Source: Kangsaoukella pontilimi
Lineage (GTDB): Bacteria; Pseudomonadota; Alphaproteobacteria; Rhodobacterales; Rhodobacteraceae
Length of the DNA stretch: 64,000 nt
Direction of reading: 5' to 3'
Assembly (NCBI RefSeq): GCF_009830125.1
Contig: NZ_WUPT01000004.1
Span: 62,001 to 126,000, forward strand
Below, in pieces: positions 8,533 through 16,136 of this stretch. The notes beneath the pieces were generated by a model that worked only from the letters and a program-made list of their open reading frames with translations, made no database searches and was not told the DNA's origin. The position numbers and the translations under genes were made by a program. Within the stretch, counting starts at the first letter, position 1. Every line of letters begins with the position of its first letter.

Positions 8533-9171
8533 TCAGGCGGCTCCGGCGGCGAACCGGACGGTTGGCGCACCGAAGGATCGGTCATACCAGTATCGGGAGA
8601 GGTCACTGCCGACGCCCGCGCGCGCCAGTAGCTGGGGGCGAAGCGCAGGATCAAAGGCCCAGAGGCCGACGCTGATCGCTTCCCTGCCCTGCCCGTCCGT
8701 GCCGAGGATCGTCGGCCCCCAGCCGAGGCGCCGGTAAATCCGCACCATGCGCGCGTCGAAAACGCCGATCGCGTGGCTCAGATGCGCGCCGAGGCCAAGC
8801 TCCATCCCGCCAAGCATCAACGCTGCAGAGACGCGCGGCGCGGCGTCGGGCGAGAGGCAGAAGCGGGTGCATTCCCAGATAAGGGGGCTTTTGATCGCGA
8901 CACCGTCGCTCAGGTGCAGAAAGTGATCCTCGGCCATGTTCGGACCGGTCGTCGGCAGAAACCGCATAGAGCCGCCATGGCTTCCATCCGCGTTCTCCCA
9001 GATGACATAGAGCGGGTTGAGGGCATCATAGCCGTCGCGCTCGTAACCGTCGGCGCCGACGGTCACATCCCATTGCAGGCGGTCACAGAACTGCGCGGCG
9101 CGGTCGCGGAACATAGTGTCGGCAAGGCGGGGAAATTGGGCGAGCTGGTCGGCGTAAAGATATCTGAGCAT
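8533..9171 (-). CDS. luxI: Acyl-homoserine-lactone synthase (LuxI family)
   Basis: 212 residues making an N-acyl-homoserine lactone from S-adenosylmethionine and an acyl carrier or CoA donor. The family's invariant residues are at or next to their usual positions: R24, F28, W34, D46, D49, R70, F84, E100 and R103. It follows luxR on the same strand with 80 bp between. The ATG is preceded by a good GGAGGG site that lies wholly inside a perfect 10-bp stem, so translation may be gated (see 9175-9203). Side-chain length of the signal cannot be read from the sequence. Confidence 0.95.
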   Translation of the reverse strand: MLRYLYADQLAQFPRLADTMFRDRAAQFCDRLQWDVTVGADGYERDGYDALNPLYVIWENADGSHGGSMRFLPTTGPNMAEDHFLHLSDGVAIKSPLIWECTRFCLSPDAAPRVSAALMLGGMELGLGAHLSHAIGVFDARMVRIYRRLGWGPTILGTDGQGREAISVGLWAFDPALRPQLLARAGVGSDLSRYWYDRSFGAPTVRFAAGAA

Positions 9172-9174
9172 GTG

Positions 9175-9203
9175 TCCCTCCGGCTGAATTGATGCCGGAG
9201 GGA
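9175..9203 (-). promoter_or_regulatory. Hairpin occluding the luxI ribosome-binding site
   Basis: Perfect inverted repeat TCCCTCCGGC / GCCGGAGGGA with a 9-nt loop, ending 3 nt before the luxI ATG. In the mRNA the downstream arm contains the whole Shine-Dalgarno sequence (GGAGG, 5 nt from the ATG), while the upstream arm is its exact complement. There is no T-run after it, so a terminator role is unlikely. Translational control of luxI is inferred. Confidence 0.65.
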
Positions 9204-9251
9204 TAGAACTCGGGTGTTAATTCGGCCCGACAGCAGCGGGCGGACGGGTTG

Positions 9252-9956
9252 TCAGACCACTAACAGACCGCTCGCAAGGGCACGGGCGACAGCATGGGTC
9301 GTGTTCAGTGCGGCGAGTTTGAAGCGGGCGCTTTCGATATAGACCCGAAGCGTATGTTCGGAAATCGACAGCGCCTCCGCAGCCTTTGCACGACTGTAAC
9401 CCATGGCAAGCATCGTCAAGGCGTCGGTTTCGCGCGGACTGAGACTGACGAGTTGCGCATGATCCGTGCCGCGTTCGATCTCAAGAGCCTTCTGGTTGAT
9501 GTAATGAGAAACAAGAAGGAGGTTCTGGACATTCTCCTGCGTGAAGCGCGCCCATTTTTCGTCGGTCATACGGTCCGAGATGGAGAAAAGCGCGAACTGC
9601 CCGGAGGGTCCCCGGATCGGAAGCGAAAAACCTTGGTTGCCGACACCGCTGTCGATCGCCTCGCCCAGAAACGAGCGCTGTGCCTTGCCGGACCAGTCCA
9701 GTTGCTTCCAGTCGATCGGGTGGAAGCGGCGGAAGCACGCCTGCACCACCGGATCGACCCGTGCATAGTCCTGCTCGATATATCGGTTCACCCAGCTGTC
9801 GTCATAGGTCAGGGCGGCGTATTGGCCGCCCGACGCATTGACCGAGTGATAAACGATATGCTCGACGTTCAGGCCGTCCCTCAGCCCGACGACAAGCGCG
9901 TTCAGGCCCTCAAAGGTTTCGACCTCCTGTAGCTGCTCGATAAACGCTTCCAGCAT
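9252..9956 (-). CDS. luxR: LuxR-family autoinducer-binding transcriptional regulator
   Basis: 234 residues. The N-terminal ligand-binding domain carries W55, Y59 and D68, spaced as the W57/Y61/D70 triad of TraR that contacts the acyl-homoserine lactone. The C-terminal LuxR/GerE helix-turn-helix starts LSPRETDALTMLAMGYS (about residue 172) and continues SEHTLRVYIESARFKL. Located directly upstream of luxI on the same strand, so it is the cognate regulator of the pair. Its start lies inside the end of the small gene at 9910-10128. Confidence 0.93.
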   Translation of the reverse strand: MLEAFIEQLQEVETFEGLNALVVGLRDGLNVEHIVYHSVNASGGQYAALTYDDSWVNRYIEQDYARVDPVVQACFRRFHPIDWKQLDWSGKAQRSFLGEAIDSGVGNQGFSLPIRGPSGQFALFSISDRMTDEKWARFTQENVQNLLLVSHYINQKALEIERGTDHAQLVSLSPRETDALTMLAMGYSRAKAAEALSISEHTLRVYIESARFKLAALNTTHAVARALASGLLVV

Positions 9957-10128
9957 CGCACAATCCCCGTCGCGCAGACCCGTGCGCTATCCCTTGTGTC
10001 GATGCGACCTCGATCTGAGCCACCTCCACGCTGGAGCGCAACTGCCGTTCAAGAGCTGGCAACCCATTTTTTTCAGCGAAGTCAGTCAGGTCCGCCAGGA
10101 CATCGAGTATCCATTCATTCGCCATCAT
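9910..10128 (-). CDS. Small conserved-looking protein preceding luxR
   Basis: 72 residues, starting MMANEWILDVLADLTDFAEK; the N-terminal 40 residues look like an amphipathic helical protein (WILDVLADL, LPALERQL). Similar small proteins beginning ANEW-LDVLADL occur upstream of luxR genes in Rhodobacterales, from memory; function unknown. The ORF overlaps luxR by 47 bp, so luxR translation may be coupled to it. The last 25 residues (rich in R, G, S) look less constrained, and the natural end could differ. Start may be the second Met (10125). Confidence 0.55.
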   Translation of the reverse strand: MMANEWILDVLADLTDFAEKNGLPALERQLRSSVEVAQIEVASTQGIAHGSARRGLCDAGSVYRAATGGRNL

Positions 10129-10209
10129 CGACTCTCTTTTTCAAAGGTTAACGAAGCATTAAAACAACCATAGCATGTGACGATTTTTCGGAAAATTCAC
10201 TGATTTCAA

Positions 10210-10227
10210 CTCCCCAGAAATAGGGAG
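10210..10227. promoter_or_regulatory. Candidate LuxR-type operator upstream of the luxR operon
   Basis: An 18-bp dyad CTCCC-N8-GGGAG about 82 bp before the small gene at 10128. Size and symmetry fit a lux box, but the sequence does not match the classical consensus, so this is weak. The surrounding 10129-10285 segment is AT-rich, has no gene, and presumably holds the promoter. Confidence 0.3.
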
Positions 10228-10285
10228 GGAGCCGTTTTCATCCTTCTGATTCTTAAAGATTCCGGGATCCAGGGCGCCCAAATGC

Positions 10286-10316
10286 AATCGCGCCGGGCGG
10301 ATAGCCCGGCGCGATT
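10286..10316 (-). terminator. Hairpin terminator after ccr
   Basis: Perfect 13-bp inverted repeat AATCGCGCCGGGC / GCCCGGCGCGATT with a 5-nt loop, 22 bp downstream of the ccr stop. Only a weak T-rich stretch follows on the minus strand (GCATTTGGG), so termination may need Rho or the element may protect the 3' end. Confidence 0.7.
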
Positions 10317-10338
10317 CGGCTTGCAGGGTTTAAACATC

Positions 10339-11634
10339 TCAGAGCGAGGTGCTCGCCTCAAGCGTGTCTTCGAAAGTGCGGAGACCCGTGCGGGGCGCCT
10401 GCACCAGTACAGCCATATTGCCCGGCTTGTGCTCGTTCCGGCGCATCTTGATATGCGCCGCCGGAATATCCGCCCAGGTAAAGACTTCGGACATGCACGG
10501 ATCGAGGCGGCGCTCGACCATCAGCTTGTTCGCGGCTGCGGCCTGCTTCAAATGGGCGAAGTGGCTACCCTGAATGCGCTTCTGGTGCATCCAGACATAG
10601 CGTGCATCCATCGTCAGATTGTAGCCGGTGGTTCCGGCGCAGATCACCACCATGCCGCCCTTCTTCACGACGAAGGTCGAGACAGGGAATGTGGCTTCGC
10701 CCGGATGCTCGAAAACCATGTCGACATTCACGCCCTTGCCGGTGATGTCCCAGATCGCCTTGCCGAATTTGCGGACCTCGTTGAACCACTCCTTGTATTC
10801 GGATGTGTTCACGGTGGGCAGCTGCCCCCAGCAGTTGAAGTCTTTGCGGTTGATGACCCCTTTAGCTCCCAAACCCATGACGAAGTCACGCTTGTCCTCT
10901 TCCGAGATCACGCCGATCGCATTGGCGCCCGCAGTGTTGATCAACTGGATCGCGTAGGACCCAAGACCACCGGACGCGCCCCAGACCAGCACGTTCTGTC
11001 CCGGCTTCAGCTCGTGCGGATGATGACCGAAGAGCATCCGGTAGGCCGTGGCGAGCGTCAGCGTGTAGCAGGCGCTTTCTTCCCATGTCAGGTGCTTGGG
11101 CCGCTCCATGAGCTGCTGCGCCTGAACGGTGGTGAACTGCGCGAACGAGCCATCCGGTGTCTCGTAGCCCCAGATCCGCTGGCTGGGCGAGAACATCGGA
11201 TCGCCGCCGTTGCAATCCTCGTCATCGCCGTCATCCTGGTTGCAGTGAATGACGACCTCGTCGCCGACCTTCCAGCGTTTGACCTTGTCGCCCACCGCCC
11301 AGACGATGCCCGACGCGTCAGAGCCGGCGATGTGATAGGGCGCACCATGCACGTCGAAAGGGCTGATCGGGATTCCGAGGCCGGCCCAGACGCCGTTATA
11401 ATTCACGCCGGCGGCCATCACGAGCACGACCACCTCGTGGCTGTCGGGCTTTTTCACATCGACGACTTCAAGCTGAAAGGACTGATCCGGTTCACCGTGA
11501 CGCTCGCGGCGGATCGCCCACGCGTGCATCTTCTCGGGGACGTGCCCCAGTGGAGGCATTTCACCAATCTCGTAGAGGTCTTTCACCGGAGCGGAATAGG
11601 TCGTCATCGCGTCTGCCTTCGTATCCAAAGCCAT
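10339..11634 (-). CDS. ccr: Crotonyl-CoA carboxylase/reductase
   Basis: 431 residues, the key enzyme of the ethylmalonyl-CoA pathway: reductive carboxylation of crotonyl-CoA to ethylmalonyl-CoA with NADPH and CO2. A medium-chain dehydrogenase without zinc ligands: the N-terminal GroES-like domain (YNGVWAGLGIPISPFDVHG) and the cofactor domain GASGGLGSYAIQL near residue 215. Residues known from Ccr CO2 binding (the NPGG-like region and FEHPGEATFP) are in place, and IWGYETPDGSFAQF is diagnostic of Ccr against simple quinone reductases. Monocistronic, with a terminator downstream and a RamB-like site upstream. Confidence 0.96.
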   Translation of the reverse strand: MALDTKADAMTTYSAPVKDLYEIGEMPPLGHVPEKMHAWAIRRERHGEPDQSFQLEVVDVKKPDSHEVVVLVMAAGVNYNGVWAGLGIPISPFDVHGAPYHIAGSDASGIVWAVGDKVKRWKVGDEVVIHCNQDDGDDEDCNGGDPMFSPSQRIWGYETPDGSFAQFTTVQAQQLMERPKHLTWEESACYTLTLATAYRMLFGHHPHELKPGQNVLVWGASGGLGSYAIQLINTAGANAIGVISEEDKRDFVMGLGAKGVINRKDFNCWGQLPTVNTSEYKEWFNEVRKFGKAIWDITGKGVNVDMVFEHPGEATFPVSTFVVKKGGMVVICAGTTGYNLTMDARYVWMHQKRIQGSHFAHLKQAAAANKLMVERRLDPCMSEVFTWADIPAAHIKMRRNEHKPGNMAVLVQAPRTGLRTFEDTLEASTSL

Positions 11635-11659
11635 CTCAGCCTCCTATCAGAGCAGCGCT

Positions 11660-11679
11660 GCAACGCAGAATCGCAACGC
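11660..11679. promoter_or_regulatory. Direct repeat GCAACGC x2 upstream of ccr
   Basis: GCAACGC at 11660-11666 and again at 11673-11679, 13 bp apart, 26 bp upstream of the ccr start. The first is followed by AG, giving GCAACGCAG, the left part of the motif found upstream of ecm (13340) and, inverted, mcl2 (29808). Confidence 0.45.
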
Positions 11680-11709
11680 CTTCACCAGAGGAGGTAGATC
11701 CCGTCACGC

Positions 11710-11720
11710 AACTTTGCAAA
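11710..11720. promoter_or_regulatory. RamB/PccR-like site upstream of ccr
   Basis: AACTTTGCAAA, containing the 8-bp palindrome TTTGCAAA, 76 bp upstream of ccr. Short-chain acyl-CoA responsive regulators of the RamB/PccR type are known to bind TTTGCAAA-containing sites. Match is by eye; the regulator gene is not in the window. Confidence 0.5.
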
Positions 11721-11744
11721 CGAAAAAAACCAGAAATTGAAATT

Positions 11745-13154
11745 TTATGACTTTTTGGATTTTCCGTTACCGTTCGGCAAGGGTGCGGGAAATTCTGCAG
11801 CTGCATCGAAGTGCTGCCGGATGGAATTGGCATAATACGAGGCAAGAGCGTCATCTGCGATCCGGTAGACCTCGCCCTCCCGAGTCAGGATCTGGCGCAA
11901 GGTCAGGACATCCAACTCACGACGAAGGGCGCTTTCATCGTCAGGCGCGACCGCGTCGACCATTGCGGTCTTCGGAACGGATTTCAGCAAGTCGGCCATT
12001 TTCGCACCGATCTGCTGAACGGTTCCGGCGCCATCCAGATTGACCAGCGCGACGGCGACGAGCGGCGTGGTCAGAACCGGCACATTGGCCCGGATGTCGC
12101 CCGTCAGCCGGCGCGCCAGACGCTCGACCACGCGCCCGCCGCCTGCCGCCTCTTCCGCAAGCGAGACCGGGCATCCGAAAGTGACTGACGCCACGCCGAA
12201 CCGACCGACCTTTCCCTGAATGCGCCTTCTCACATAGCGGATCGTGAAGCGGATTGCCTCGGGGGCAGAGGCCTTGAACCGATGGTTCGGGTCGCGGTCT
12301 GCAGCGACCAGGATGCGGTCCTCGACCACGCGGTCGTAGTTGAGCGAGACAGGCACGAACACAACGTCACGGCCCTCGGGATGCCAGCCCTCGACGATGT
12401 AGCTGAGAATGCCCAGCTTCGGCTCGCCTACCAGACCGTTCCGGCTGAGGCCGCCTTCGGGGAAGACAGCCTGTGTCACGCCCGCCTCCGTCGCGCGGCG
12501 CACATAGACCGACAGCACCTTCCGGTAGAGTTCGTTGCGCGAACGGCGGCGAATGAAATAAGCCCCCATGGCGCGGATCAACCGGGAAAGAGGCCAGACC
12601 CGCGCCCATTCGCCCACGGCGTAGCTGAGCGCCGATTGCGACGCGGCCAGGTAGGTCACCAGCACATAGTCGAAGTTCGAACGGTGATTCATGACGAAAA
12701 CCACCGTCGCGTCGGGGTCGATACCTTCTAGTGCCTCTACGTCGATGCGGTGCAACCGCACCTCGAACAGCTTGGTGGACAGCCATTTCGACGCGCGTAT
12801 TGCGAAACCGAAATACGCGCTCGCAGAGAAAGATGGCACGATCTCCCGGGCATAGTGGCGCGCTTTCTCGAAGGCGACGTCCTCGCGCACCTTCTGGTCG
12901 ACCGAATAATGCTGAACAGCCCGGACCACGTCGGGGTCGTAAATCACCCGCTGAATCATGTCCTGACGGCGTAGAAGCTTGAAGGGCTGAATCGGCCGCT
13001 GAAGCCGCTCGTTCAGACGCGCGACGACCCTCTCGGCGCGCCGCCGGAAGAACCAGCGCACGGACGGAAACAGGAGATGCGTCGAGGCTGTGACCGCCGC
13101 GAAGAGCAGGATCAGGATGAGAAGCCAGAGCGGCAGGGAAACCGTTTGCGTCAT
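11745..13154 (-). CDS. Glycerol-3-phosphate / 1-acylglycerol-3-phosphate acyltransferase-like protein
   Basis: 469 residues with an N-terminal transmembrane helix (about 5-28) and an acyltransferase core of the PlsB/PlsC superfamily: block I NHRSNFDYVL (HX4D, near 158), block II GAYFIRRRSRNELYR, block III FPEGGLSRNG near 238 and block IV VPVSLNYDR near 276. The length and the RRRSRNELYRKVL form resemble PlsB-type glycerol-3-phosphate acyltransferases more than PlsC. Membrane phospholipid synthesis is inferred. It sits between ccr and ecm and is divergent from ecm; a link to the pathway is not evident. Confidence 0.85.
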   Translation of the reverse strand: MTQTVSLPLWLLILILLFAAVTASTHLLFPSVRWFFRRRAERVVARLNERLQRPIQPFKLLRRQDMIQRVIYDPDVVRAVQHYSVDQKVREDVAFEKARHYAREIVPSFSASAYFGFAIRASKWLSTKLFEVRLHRIDVEALEGIDPDATVVFVMNHRSNFDYVLVTYLAASQSALSYAVGEWARVWPLSRLIRAMGAYFIRRRSRNELYRKVLSVYVRRATEAGVTQAVFPEGGLSRNGLVGEPKLGILSYIVEGWHPEGRDVVFVPVSLNYDRVVEDRILVAADRDPNHRFKASAPEAIRFTIRYVRRRIQGKVGRFGVASVTFGCPVSLAEEAAGGGRVVERLARRLTGDIRANVPVLTTPLVAVALVNLDGAGTVQQIGAKMADLLKSVPKTAMVDAVAPDDESALRRELDVLTLRQILTREGEVYRIADDALASYYANSIRQHFDAAAEFPAPLPNGNGKSKKS

Positions 13155-13302
13155 GCCGTTCCGAGCGCGCGCCTAGTTGCGGGTCATGCAGGCCAAGGAT
13201 GATCCAGTCGACAGAAAGAGAGCCCTTTGGCCTCTACCTTCCTGCAGCGCTGCATCAGCCTGAGCGATCATGTCCGGGGTCCCCTTCCTTCCGCACAGTG
13301 TC

Positions 13303-13354
13303 GCGTTGCGTGGCTGCCCTTGCAAGCACGGGATTCGCCGCAACGCAGCGAATT
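13303..13354. promoter_or_regulatory. GCGTTGC/GCAACGC inverted motif upstream of ecm
   Basis: GCGTTGC at 13303-13309 and its complement GCAACGC at 13340-13346, the latter extended to GCAACGCAGCGAATT (13340-13354). A CTTGCAAG palindrome lies between (13319-13326). The 15-base extension matches 14 of 15 positions with the site upstream of mcl2 (29808-29822, minus strand). It lies about 75 bp upstream of the ecm ATG. Confidence 0.5.
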
Positions 13355-13428
13355 GACAACGCCATAAGATTTCGAATATCTGTCATTTCGTGAAATAAAA
13401 TTACAGACGCGAAAGAGGGCCGCCCGCC

Positions 13429-15396
13429 ATGTCGCAAGCGCAGAAAGATCGCCCCTGGCTGTTCCGGACCTATGCCGGACATTCGACCGCCAAAGCGTCG
13501 AATGCGCTCTATCGCGGCAACCTCGCCAAAGGGCAGACGGGCCTTTCCGTGGCTTTCGATCTGCCGACCCAGACCGGTTATGACAGCGACCACCGGCTTG
13601 CCCGCGGCGAGGTCGGCAAGGTGGGGGTGCCTATTGCGCATCTGGGCGACATGCGGACGCTTTTTGCGGATATCCCACTCGAACAGATGAACACGTCGAT
13701 GACGATCAACGCGACAGCGCCCTGGCTTCTCGCGCTCTACGTCGCGGTAGCCGAGGAACAGGGCGCCGACATCTCGAAGCTTCAGGGAACTGTGCAGAAC
13801 GACATCATCAAGGAGTACCTGTCGCGCGGCACCTACGTCTGCCCGCCCAAACCGTCGCTTCGGATGATCACCGATGTGGCCGCCTGGACCCGCTCGGAAC
13901 TGCCCAAGTGGAACCCGATGAACGTCTGTTCCTATCACCTGCAAGAAGCGGGCGCGACGCCCGAGCAGGAGCTTGCCTTCGCGCTGGCCACCGCCACGGC
14001 CGTGCTGGACGACCTCAAGGGCAAGGTTGCGCCCGAGCATTTCCCCGCGATGGTCGGCCGTATCAGCTTCTTCGTGAACGCCGGCATCCGCTTCGTGACC
14101 GAGCTCTGCAAGATGCGCGCCTTCACCGAGCTCTGGGACGAGATCACAGCCGAGCGCTACGGCGTCGAAGACCCGAAATTCCGGCGCTTCCGCTACGGCG
14201 TGCAGGTCAATTCCCTGGGTCTCACCGAGCAGCAGCCGGAAAACAACGTCTACCGCATCCTGATCGAGATGCTGGCGGTCACGCTGTCGAAAAACGCCCG
14301 CGCTCGCGCTGTCCAGCTCCCCGCCTGGAACGAGGCGCTTGGCCTGCCCCGGCCATGGGACCAGCAGTGGTCGCTTCGGATGCAGCAGATCCTCGCCTTC
14401 GAGACCGACCTTCTGGAGTATGACGACCTGTTCGATGGCAATCCGGCGGTCGAGCGCAAGGTCTCGGCTCTCAAGGAAGGCGCCCGCGCCGAGCTGGCCC
14501 AGATTGACGCGATGGGCGGCGCGGTCGAGGCGATCGAATACATGAAACGACAGCTTGTCGAAGCCAACGCCGACCGCATCCAGCGGATCGAGGCCGGCGA
14601 AACGACGGTCGTCGGCGTCAACAGATACGAGACAGGGGAGCCCTCGCCCCTGACCTCGGGGCCGGACGCGATCATGGTGGCCGATGCTAAAGCGGAAGCC
14701 GACCAGGTCGCCCGGCTCGATGCGTGGCGCGCGGAGCGCGACGGGGCAGCGGTCAGGGCCGCGCTTGCCGATCTCCGCGCCGCCTGCGCCGAGGGTCGCA
14801 ATATCATGGGGCCGTCCCTCGCCGCCGCCCGCGCCGGCGCGACGACCGGCGAATGGGGTGACGTGGTGCGCGGCGTTTTCGGTCAGTACCGTGCGCCCAC
14901 CGGCGTGTCGTCGGCCCCGTCGAACCGGACCGAAGGTCTGGACGAACTGCGCGAGGCCGTCGACGCGGTCTCGGCAAGGCTGGGCGAGCGGCTGCGCTTT
15001 CTCATGGGCAAACCCGGCCTTGATGGTCATTCCAACGGCGCCGAACAGATCGCGGCGCGCGCGCGCGATGCGGGGATGGAGATCACCTACGAGGGCATTC
15101 GCCTGACACCCTCCGAAATCGTCGCTGCCGCGCGTGACGGGCGCGCGCATGTAATCGGGCTGTCGATCCTCTCGGGCTCGCACATCCCGCTGATCGAGGA
15201 GACGCTGGTCGAGATGCGCGCCGCCGGTCTCGAAAACGTGCCGCTTGTGGTGGGGGGGATCATCCCTGAAGACGACGCCGAGCGCCTCCGCGGCATGGGC
15301 GTGGCAGCGGTCTATACGCCCAAGGACTTCGAACTGAACCGTATCATGTTCGATATCGTGGCGCTGGCCGATCCCGCCGCCGTGGCTGCCGAATAG
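13429..15396 (+). CDS. ecm: Ethylmalonyl-CoA mutase
   Basis: 655 residues; coenzyme B12-dependent isomerisation of (2R)-ethylmalonyl-CoA to methylsuccinyl-CoA. The N-terminal mutase barrel includes GLSVAFDLPTQTGYDSDH (near 38) and TSMTINATAPWLLALY (near 90), with NVCSYHLQEAGAT near 165. The C-terminal cobalamin domain carries DGHSNGAEQIA (DxHxxG, base-off B12 ligand His) near 535 and LSGSH near 583. Its length is slightly below methylmalonyl-CoA mutase, as usual for Ecm (formerly MeaA). Lies with ccr in the same neighbourhood, divergent from the acyltransferase. Confidence 0.95.
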   Translation: MSQAQKDRPWLFRTYAGHSTAKASNALYRGNLAKGQTGLSVAFDLPTQTGYDSDHRLARGEVGKVGVPIAHLGDMRTLFADIPLEQMNTSMTINATAPWLLALYVAVAEEQGADISKLQGTVQNDIIKEYLSRGTYVCPPKPSLRMITDVAAWTRSELPKWNPMNVCSYHLQEAGATPEQELAFALATATAVLDDLKGKVAPEHFPAMVGRISFFVNAGIRFVTELCKMRAFTELWDEITAERYGVEDPKFRRFRYGVQVNSLGLTEQQPENNVYRILIEMLAVTLSKNARARAVQLPAWNEALGLPRPWDQQWSLRMQQILAFETDLLEYDDLFDGNPAVERKVSALKEGARAELAQIDAMGGAVEAIEYMKRQLVEANADRIQRIEAGETTVVGVNRYETGEPSPLTSGPDAIMVADAKAEADQVARLDAWRAERDGAAVRAALADLRAACAEGRNIMGPSLAAARAGATTGEWGDVVRGVFGQYRAPTGVSSAPSNRTEGLDELREAVDAVSARLGERLRFLMGKPGLDGHSNGAEQIAARARDAGMEITYEGIRLTPSEIVAAARDGRAHVIGLSILSGSHIPLIEETLVEMRAAGLENVPLVVGGIIPEDDAERLRGMGVAAVYTPKDFELNRIMFDIVALADPAAVAAE

Positions 15397-15540
15397 GTCG
15401 CCTGCAGAACAGGCGCAGTGCGGACACACTGACCTCCACAAGCTTCAGCCGGGCTGGAACTGTGCGGCGATCCGTGCGAGACGCTGGCCAATGACCGCTT
15501 CGCTTCAGATGCATCGCCCCGTGTCGGGCCGAATTACCCG

Positions 15541-15563
15541 CCCGGCCTGAACTCCGGGCCGGG
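15541..15563 (+). terminator. Possible terminator hairpin after ecm
   Basis: CCCGGCC / GGCCGGG, 7-bp stem with 9-nt loop, 145 bp after the ecm stop and 52 bp before the next start, without a T-run. The rest of 15397-15615 shows no gene. Confidence 0.3.
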
Positions 15564-15615
15564 AATTCCTGCTGCTGAAACATACGCGCGATCCGCGCAC
15601 ATCAAGGTCATCTCC

Positions 15616-16113
15616 ATGTCACCTGACACACCCGTGCTGCACATGATGTGCGGCAAGATCGCCGCCGGAAAATCCACGCTTTCGGCAACACTCTCTCAGG
15701 CAGACAGGACCGTTCGCATCGCCGAGGACGACTGGCTTGCCGCGCTCTTCTCCGGCCAGCTTGCAAGCGGACAGGACTATCTGCGCTGCTCCGAACGCTT
15801 GCAGAAGATCATGGCACCCCATGTGTCAGAGCTTCTCAAGGCAGGCGTGTCGGTCGTACTCGACTTCCCGGCGAACACGCCGCAGCAGCGCGCCTGGATG
15901 CGAGATGTGATCGCGACAAGCGGAGCGCGGCATCAGATGCACGTGCTCGACGCGCCGGATGCGATATGCCTGGCACGCCTGAGTGCGCGAAACGCGTCGG
16001 GGCAACACGCCTTTACCGTCACCGATAAGATGTTCCACGCCTTCACCCGGAATTTCGCGCCGCCCGGCGCCGAGGAAGGATTCAACATCGTTCTGCACAA
16101 GGTGTCGGGATAG
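15616..16113 (+). CDS. AAA_33-type P-loop kinase-like ATPase
   Basis: 165 residues, a small single-domain P-loop protein. Walker A is GKIAAGKS at residues 13-20, then EDDWLAALFSG and VVLDFPANTPQQRAW, the latter resembling the lid region of zeta-toxin/AAA_33 kinases. Such proteins phosphorylate small molecules or act on nucleotides; no substrate can be given. No antitoxin-like partner is adjacent, so a toxin role is not supported. Convergent with the gene at 16137. Confidence 0.75.
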   Translation: MSPDTPVLHMMCGKIAAGKSTLSATLSQADRTVRIAEDDWLAALFSGQLASGQDYLRCSERLQKIMAPHVSELLKAGVSVVLDFPANTPQQRAWMRDVIATSGARHQMHVLDAPDAICLARLSARNASGQHAFTVTDKMFHAFTRNFAPPGAEEGFNIVLHKVSG

Positions 16114-16136
16114 GTGGGCGGATCCTCCGTCCGGCC

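Noticed and set aside
9175-9203. Reading this inverted repeat as the luxR terminator
   Set aside because: There is no T-run after the stem on the minus strand; the bases that follow are CAC and the luxI ATG. The overlap with the ribosome site gives a better explanation.
10185-10205. GAAAATTCACTGATTTC as a lux box
   Set aside because: Only four bases pair on each side and the centre is not symmetrical; the dyad at 10210 is better though still weak.
15616-16113. Zeta-type toxin of a toxin-antitoxin pair
   Set aside because: No small antitoxin gene is adjacent, and the fold alone is shared by many harmless kinases.
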